This document shows positions 4,472-6,864 of a stretch of 6,864 nucleotides of DNA, one piece after another. Where the stretch lies: positions 1 to 6,864 of the forward strand of contig CAZRJC010000048.1 in assembly GCA_964600385.1 (NCBI GenBank), read 5' to 3'. Every line of letters begins with the position of its first letter. The stretch's first letter is position 1. The notes beneath the pieces were generated by a model that saw nothing but the letters and a program-made list of their open reading frames with translations, ran no database searches and was not told the DNA's origin. The position numbers and the translations under genes are program-made. The DNA comes from DMER64 sp964600385 (GTDB taxonomy: Bacteria > Bacteroidota > Bacteroidia > Bacteroidales > UBA932).

Positions 4472-6474
4472 TTCACCCGGGTAAACGTAATATCCGTAGT
4501 GTGGATTTTTTTGGGGTCATTTGAGCGGACTGGCGGTTGTTTCTCATTGTAAATGATCTCGGACCGGGCCAGAAGCGGCACCATCTCTACATTCACATTG
4601 GTAACATCGAGTCCCAGATAGCGCACATCAGTCATCCCTATCTTGCTTATCAGGAAGTACAGGCCCATGATCAGTTTCTGGTTATGACTGAATTCGTATT
4701 CCTTGTTAAGCACGCGGTCTATGACTACGTAGCGGAAATCACTTAGTACATTATACTGTTTCAGGGAGGGATAGGAACTTATCAGGTCTATTTTATGTTC
4801 GGCCATGAGTTCAAACACAATATTGTGAAAATACAGGCTGGCTTTCACCGGCACCTTGAATCCCATCCTGAGGTCAATGCGGATCATAACTCCGGGAATG
4901 AGTTCCGTAACTTCATATTCCGTTACGTGCGGATCATCAACAATATCTACATGCAAAAGCCAGTAAGTGCCGGCCCGCTTGGGTTGCTTCCTGAGAATGG
5001 AATACAGGATTTTATTTTCAATTTCGTTAGCCCGGTTGGCGTGTGTGACATATACCAGGTTGGTAGCGTAAATGGGAATCGTTTCGTCGCCTGATAATGC
5101 TTTTATGATTGGCAAATAATCTTTTATCTTCACGTACGATATAAAGCTGTTCTTTATCCGGCGCCCTCTGTTCCAGACATACATGACCAGGGCAAAAATG
5201 CCGGTGATCGCCAGGGTAATCCAGCCGCCATCGCTGAACTTGGTAAGATTGGCTGCAAGGAAAGAAAGTTCTACGCCAAAGAAAACCACTCCGCACAGTA
5301 TCCGCAGGGATAAAGGAAATTTATCTTTCAGATAAAGCATCAGCAATACGGTTGTGGCCAGCATGGCAAGGTTTATAGCTAATCCGTATGCCGCTTCCAT
5401 ACCCGATGATTCCTTAAAATATAAGACAATAAAACAACAACCCACGTACAGGATCACATTGACGAGCGGAATGAACATCTGCCCTTTAAGCGAAGAGGGA
5501 TAGCTTATGCGTACCTTGGGAAAGAAATTAAGCGAAATTGCCTCACTGATTATCGTGAACGATCCGCTTATAAGCGCCTGACTTGCAATAATGGCTGCGG
5601 CGGTGGCCACAATAATTCCCGGGACGATAAACCACGCGGGCATTATTGCATAAAACGGATTTACCCGGGAAGTGATTTCGCCGGCATGACTAATAATCCA
5701 GGCTCCCTGCCCAAAATAGTTTAGCAACAGGGCCGTTTTGACAAAGATCCAGGACATCCTGATATTTCGTAATCCACAATGCCCCAGGTCCGAATATAAA
5801 GCCTCGGCCCCCGTGGTACACAGGAAAACGGCTCCCAGAAGCAGGAACCCGTTGGGGTAGGCAGTCAATAACTTAATGGCATACCAGGGATTGACGGCCA
5901 GCAGGACGTCCGGCACCCTGACCAGTTGAGCCAGTCCCAGGACGCCAATCATGGAAAACCAAAAAAGCATGATCGGTCCGAATGACTTCCCCAGGAAAGC
6001 CGTCCCAAACTGTTGTATGAAAAACAAGACGGAAAGTATAACGAAAACTACCGTGACTACGGGGATATCGGGTTTCAGGATCCGGAGGCCCTCAACGGCC
6101 GAGGTGACGGTTATGGCCGGAGTTATGATTCCGTCTGCCAGTAATGCGCAGCCTCCCACAATGGCCACAATGAAAATCCAATTTTTGCGTTTCTTCAGCA
6201 GGGCGAACAGCGCCATGATGCCACCCTCGCCCTTGTTATCGGCCCTTAAGGTAATAAAGACATATTTGAACGTTGTCTGAAGTGTCAGTGTCCAGAAAAT
6301 ACAGGAGAGAGCCCCGAGGACAAAATCCCGGTCTACGGTTGCAGCTCCGTTGAGCATCGCCCTCAAGGTGTAGAGTGGCGATGTTCCGAGGTCTCCGAAT
6401 ACAATCCCCAGTGTAATGAGCAGGCCGGCCATCGATAATTTCGAAAGGGGTCCGGCTGTCTGTGTTTTCTTCAT
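4468..6474 (-). CDS. kup: Kup/HAK/KT-family potassium uptake permease
   Basis: A 668-residue inner-membrane transporter importing K+ with protons. The family signature GIVFGDLGTSPLYT lies at 23-36, NKGEGGIMALFALL at 80-93, ADGIITPAITVTSAVEGL at 113-130, TGAEALYSDLGH at 221-232 and FSDGGW at 413-418; acidic residues D28, E128, E224 and D415 fall at positions conserved in the family. About twelve hydrophobic segments extend to residue 434, followed by a cytosolic domain of about 230 residues (YVTHANRANEIENKI, GTYWLLHVDIVDDPHVTEYEV). The length fits Bacteroidota Kup proteins, slightly longer than the E. coli protein. The ATG at 6474 is chosen over an in-frame GTG at 6576: the extra 34 residues are not Kup-like, the GTG lies at the edge of the tandem repeats, and a -7 element (6531-6538) lies inside that extension. 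The gene converges on the DUF1460 gene, sharing four bases at the stops. No selenium, c-di-AMP or other regulatory domain is recognised. Confidence 0.95.
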   Translation of the reverse strand: MKKTQTAGPLSKLSMAGLLITLGIVFGDLGTSPLYTLRAMLNGAATVDRDFVLGALSCIFWTLTLQTTFKYVFITLRADNKGEGGIMALFALLKKRKNWIFIVAIVGGCALLADGIITPAITVTSAVEGLRILKPDIPVVTVVFVILSVLFFIQQFGTAFLGKSFGPIMLFWFSMIGVLGLAQLVRVPDVLLAVNPWYAIKLLTAYPNGFLLLGAVFLCTTGAEALYSDLGHCGLRNIRMSWIFVKTALLLNYFGQGAWIISHAGEITSRVNPFYAIMPAWFIVPGIIVATAAAIIASQALISGSFTIISEAISLNFFPKVRISYPSSLKGQMFIPLVNVILYVGCCFIVLYFKESSGMEAAYGLAINLAMLATTVLLMLYLKDKFPLSLRILCGVVFFGVELSFLAANLTKFSDGGWITLAITGIFALVMYVWNRGRRIKNSFISYVKIKDYLPIIKALSGDETIPIYATNLVYVTHANRANEIENKILYSILRKQPKRAGTYWLLHVDIVDDPHVTEYEVTELIPGVMIRIDLRMGFKVPVKASLYFHNIVFELMAEHKIDLISSYPSLKQYNVLSDFRYVVIDRVLNKEYEFSHNQKLIMGLYFLISKIGMTDVRYLGLDVTNVNVEMVPLLARSEIIYNEKQPPVRSNDPKKIHTTDITFTRVN

Positions 6475-6492
6475 CTGTCTTATCTGGTTAAT

Positions 6493-6514
6493 CGGGTTTT
6501 CCGGCGGTAACCCG
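6493..6514 (-). other. Hairpin in the kup 5' leader
   Basis: CGGGTT (6493-6498) and AACCCG (6509-6514) are perfectly complementary around a 10-nt G/C-rich loop. The structure lies 18 nt upstream of the kup ATG and downstream of the predicted transcription start, so it would be in the mRNA leader. It could affect translation, but it is too small to match any known riboswitch, including the c-di-AMP class that controls some potassium transporters. Confidence 0.35.
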
Positions 6515-6530
6515 CTCTGAAAAAGCCGCG

Positions 6531-6538
6531 CAAATGTA
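6531..6538 (-). promoter_or_regulatory. -7 element TACATTTG of the kup promoter
   Basis: On the minus strand TACATTTG matches TAnnTTTG at every defined base, within an A/T-rich tract. The start of transcription would be near 6525, giving a leader of about 50 nt. No TTG-type -33 motif stands at 19-21 nt upstream, so strength is uncertain. Its position supports the internal ATG at 6474 as the true start. Confidence 0.5.
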
Positions 6539-6576
6539 TATAAAATAGTGGGCTTGTTGTACCGAGGCAAGAACAC

Positions 6577-6816
6577 CGGTGAAGAACTGGCACAAGATAT
6601 TTAGAACGGGAAACGCCTCCCAGTTGTTGGCGCAACCGCGTTGTTCTTCAGCTTGCAGAGCATTTCATTAACACGGTGAAGAACTGGCACAAGATATTTA
6701 GAAAGGGAAACACCTCCCAGTTGCTGGCGCAACCGCGTTGTTCTTCAGCTTGCAGAGCATTTCATTAACACGGTGAAGAACGGTCACAAGATATTTAGAA
6801 AGGGAAACACCTCCCA
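6577..6816. repeat. 97-bp tandem repeat, two full units and a third partial
   Basis: Units begin at 6577, 6674 and 6771 with CGGTGAAGAAC. The first two differ at only three of 97 positions, implying a recent duplication or ongoing homogenisation. The third follows the pattern for about 46 nt (two differences) to the CACCTCCCA block and then switches into the palindrome at 6800-6864. Each unit contains GGGAAAC(G/A)CCTCCC, a small GTTG(T/C)TGGCGCAAC hairpin, and TGAAGAAC/GTTCTTCA inverted segments that bracket the centre. The array starts 39 bp upstream of the kup -7 element and is non-coding. Confidence 0.9.
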
Positions 6817-6864
6817 TTGGCTGCGCCAATGGGTCCTTCCCTCCGCGGGCGCGAGGTTTCCCTT
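6800..6864. repeat. Multi-stem palindrome, copy 2 (opposite orientation, reaches window edge)
   Basis: AAGGGAAAC (6800-6808) pairs with GTTTCCCTT (6856-6864). Inside is a perfect 9-bp hairpin CCCATTGGC/GCCAATGGG (6813-6821, 6825-6833) with a 3-nt loop. The terminal 34 nt (6831-6864) are the exact reverse complement of 939-972. The hairpin stem differs from that of copy 1 at several positions yet remains fully paired. The outer arm may continue beyond the window. Confidence 0.8.

Noticed and set aside
6475..6576. N-terminal extension of Kup by 34 residues from a GTG at 6576
   Set aside because: The extension does not resemble Kup, its start touches the tandem repeat array, and it contains the likely -7 promoter element. 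The ATG at 6474 gives the normal N-terminus.

Overview
The window reads as a chromosomal segment of a Bacteroidota bacterium, probably Bacteroidales. The evidence is start regions without Shine-Dalgarno sequences, TAnnTTTG-type -7 promoter elements ahead of the genes, and protein families typical of that group: a Bacteroidota-style Kup with a C-terminal cytosolic domain, a DUF1460 amidase-like protein, and an S41 protease fused to an M23-like domain. No species call is possible from the sequence alone.

Layout. Positions 1-1110 hold no convincing gene and are a dense mosaic of short structured repeats: a 51-bp tandem array (3-257), copies of a ~98-107-bp inverted-repeat element with AGGTGGTAAGTAA ends (267-344, 418-515, 544-650), two copies of a double-hairpin repeat (345-410, 796-860), a short direct repeat (755-770, 1043-1058) and a long imperfect palindrome (927-1015). 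Positions 1111-1358 are a leader/promoter region with a strong sigma-54-like promoter and an overlapping TAnnTTTG promoter candidate. Then come an exported S41 protease with a degenerate M23 domain (1359-3551, +), an exported DUF1460 cysteine-hydrolase-like protein (3572-4471, +) and a Kup potassium transporter (4468-6474, -). The two converging genes overlap at their stop codons. Positions 6475-6864 hold the kup leader and promoter, then a 97-bp tandem repeat that runs into a second copy, in opposite orientation, of the 927-1015 palindrome.

Function. The two exported proteins plausibly form a small envelope module: one has an M23-like fold and a tail-protease domain, the other belongs to a peptidoglycan-amidase-like family. 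They are 20 bp apart and co-directional, but the second has its own -7 element almost touching its start codon. Kup is an independent convergent housekeeping gene for potassium import.

The least explained part is the repeat landscape. Several families keep base pairing while their stem sequence changes. In the palindrome family a 34-nt arm is identical between the two copies while the adjacent 9-bp stem is largely rewritten yet still perfectly paired. No complete new multi-gene system is visible.
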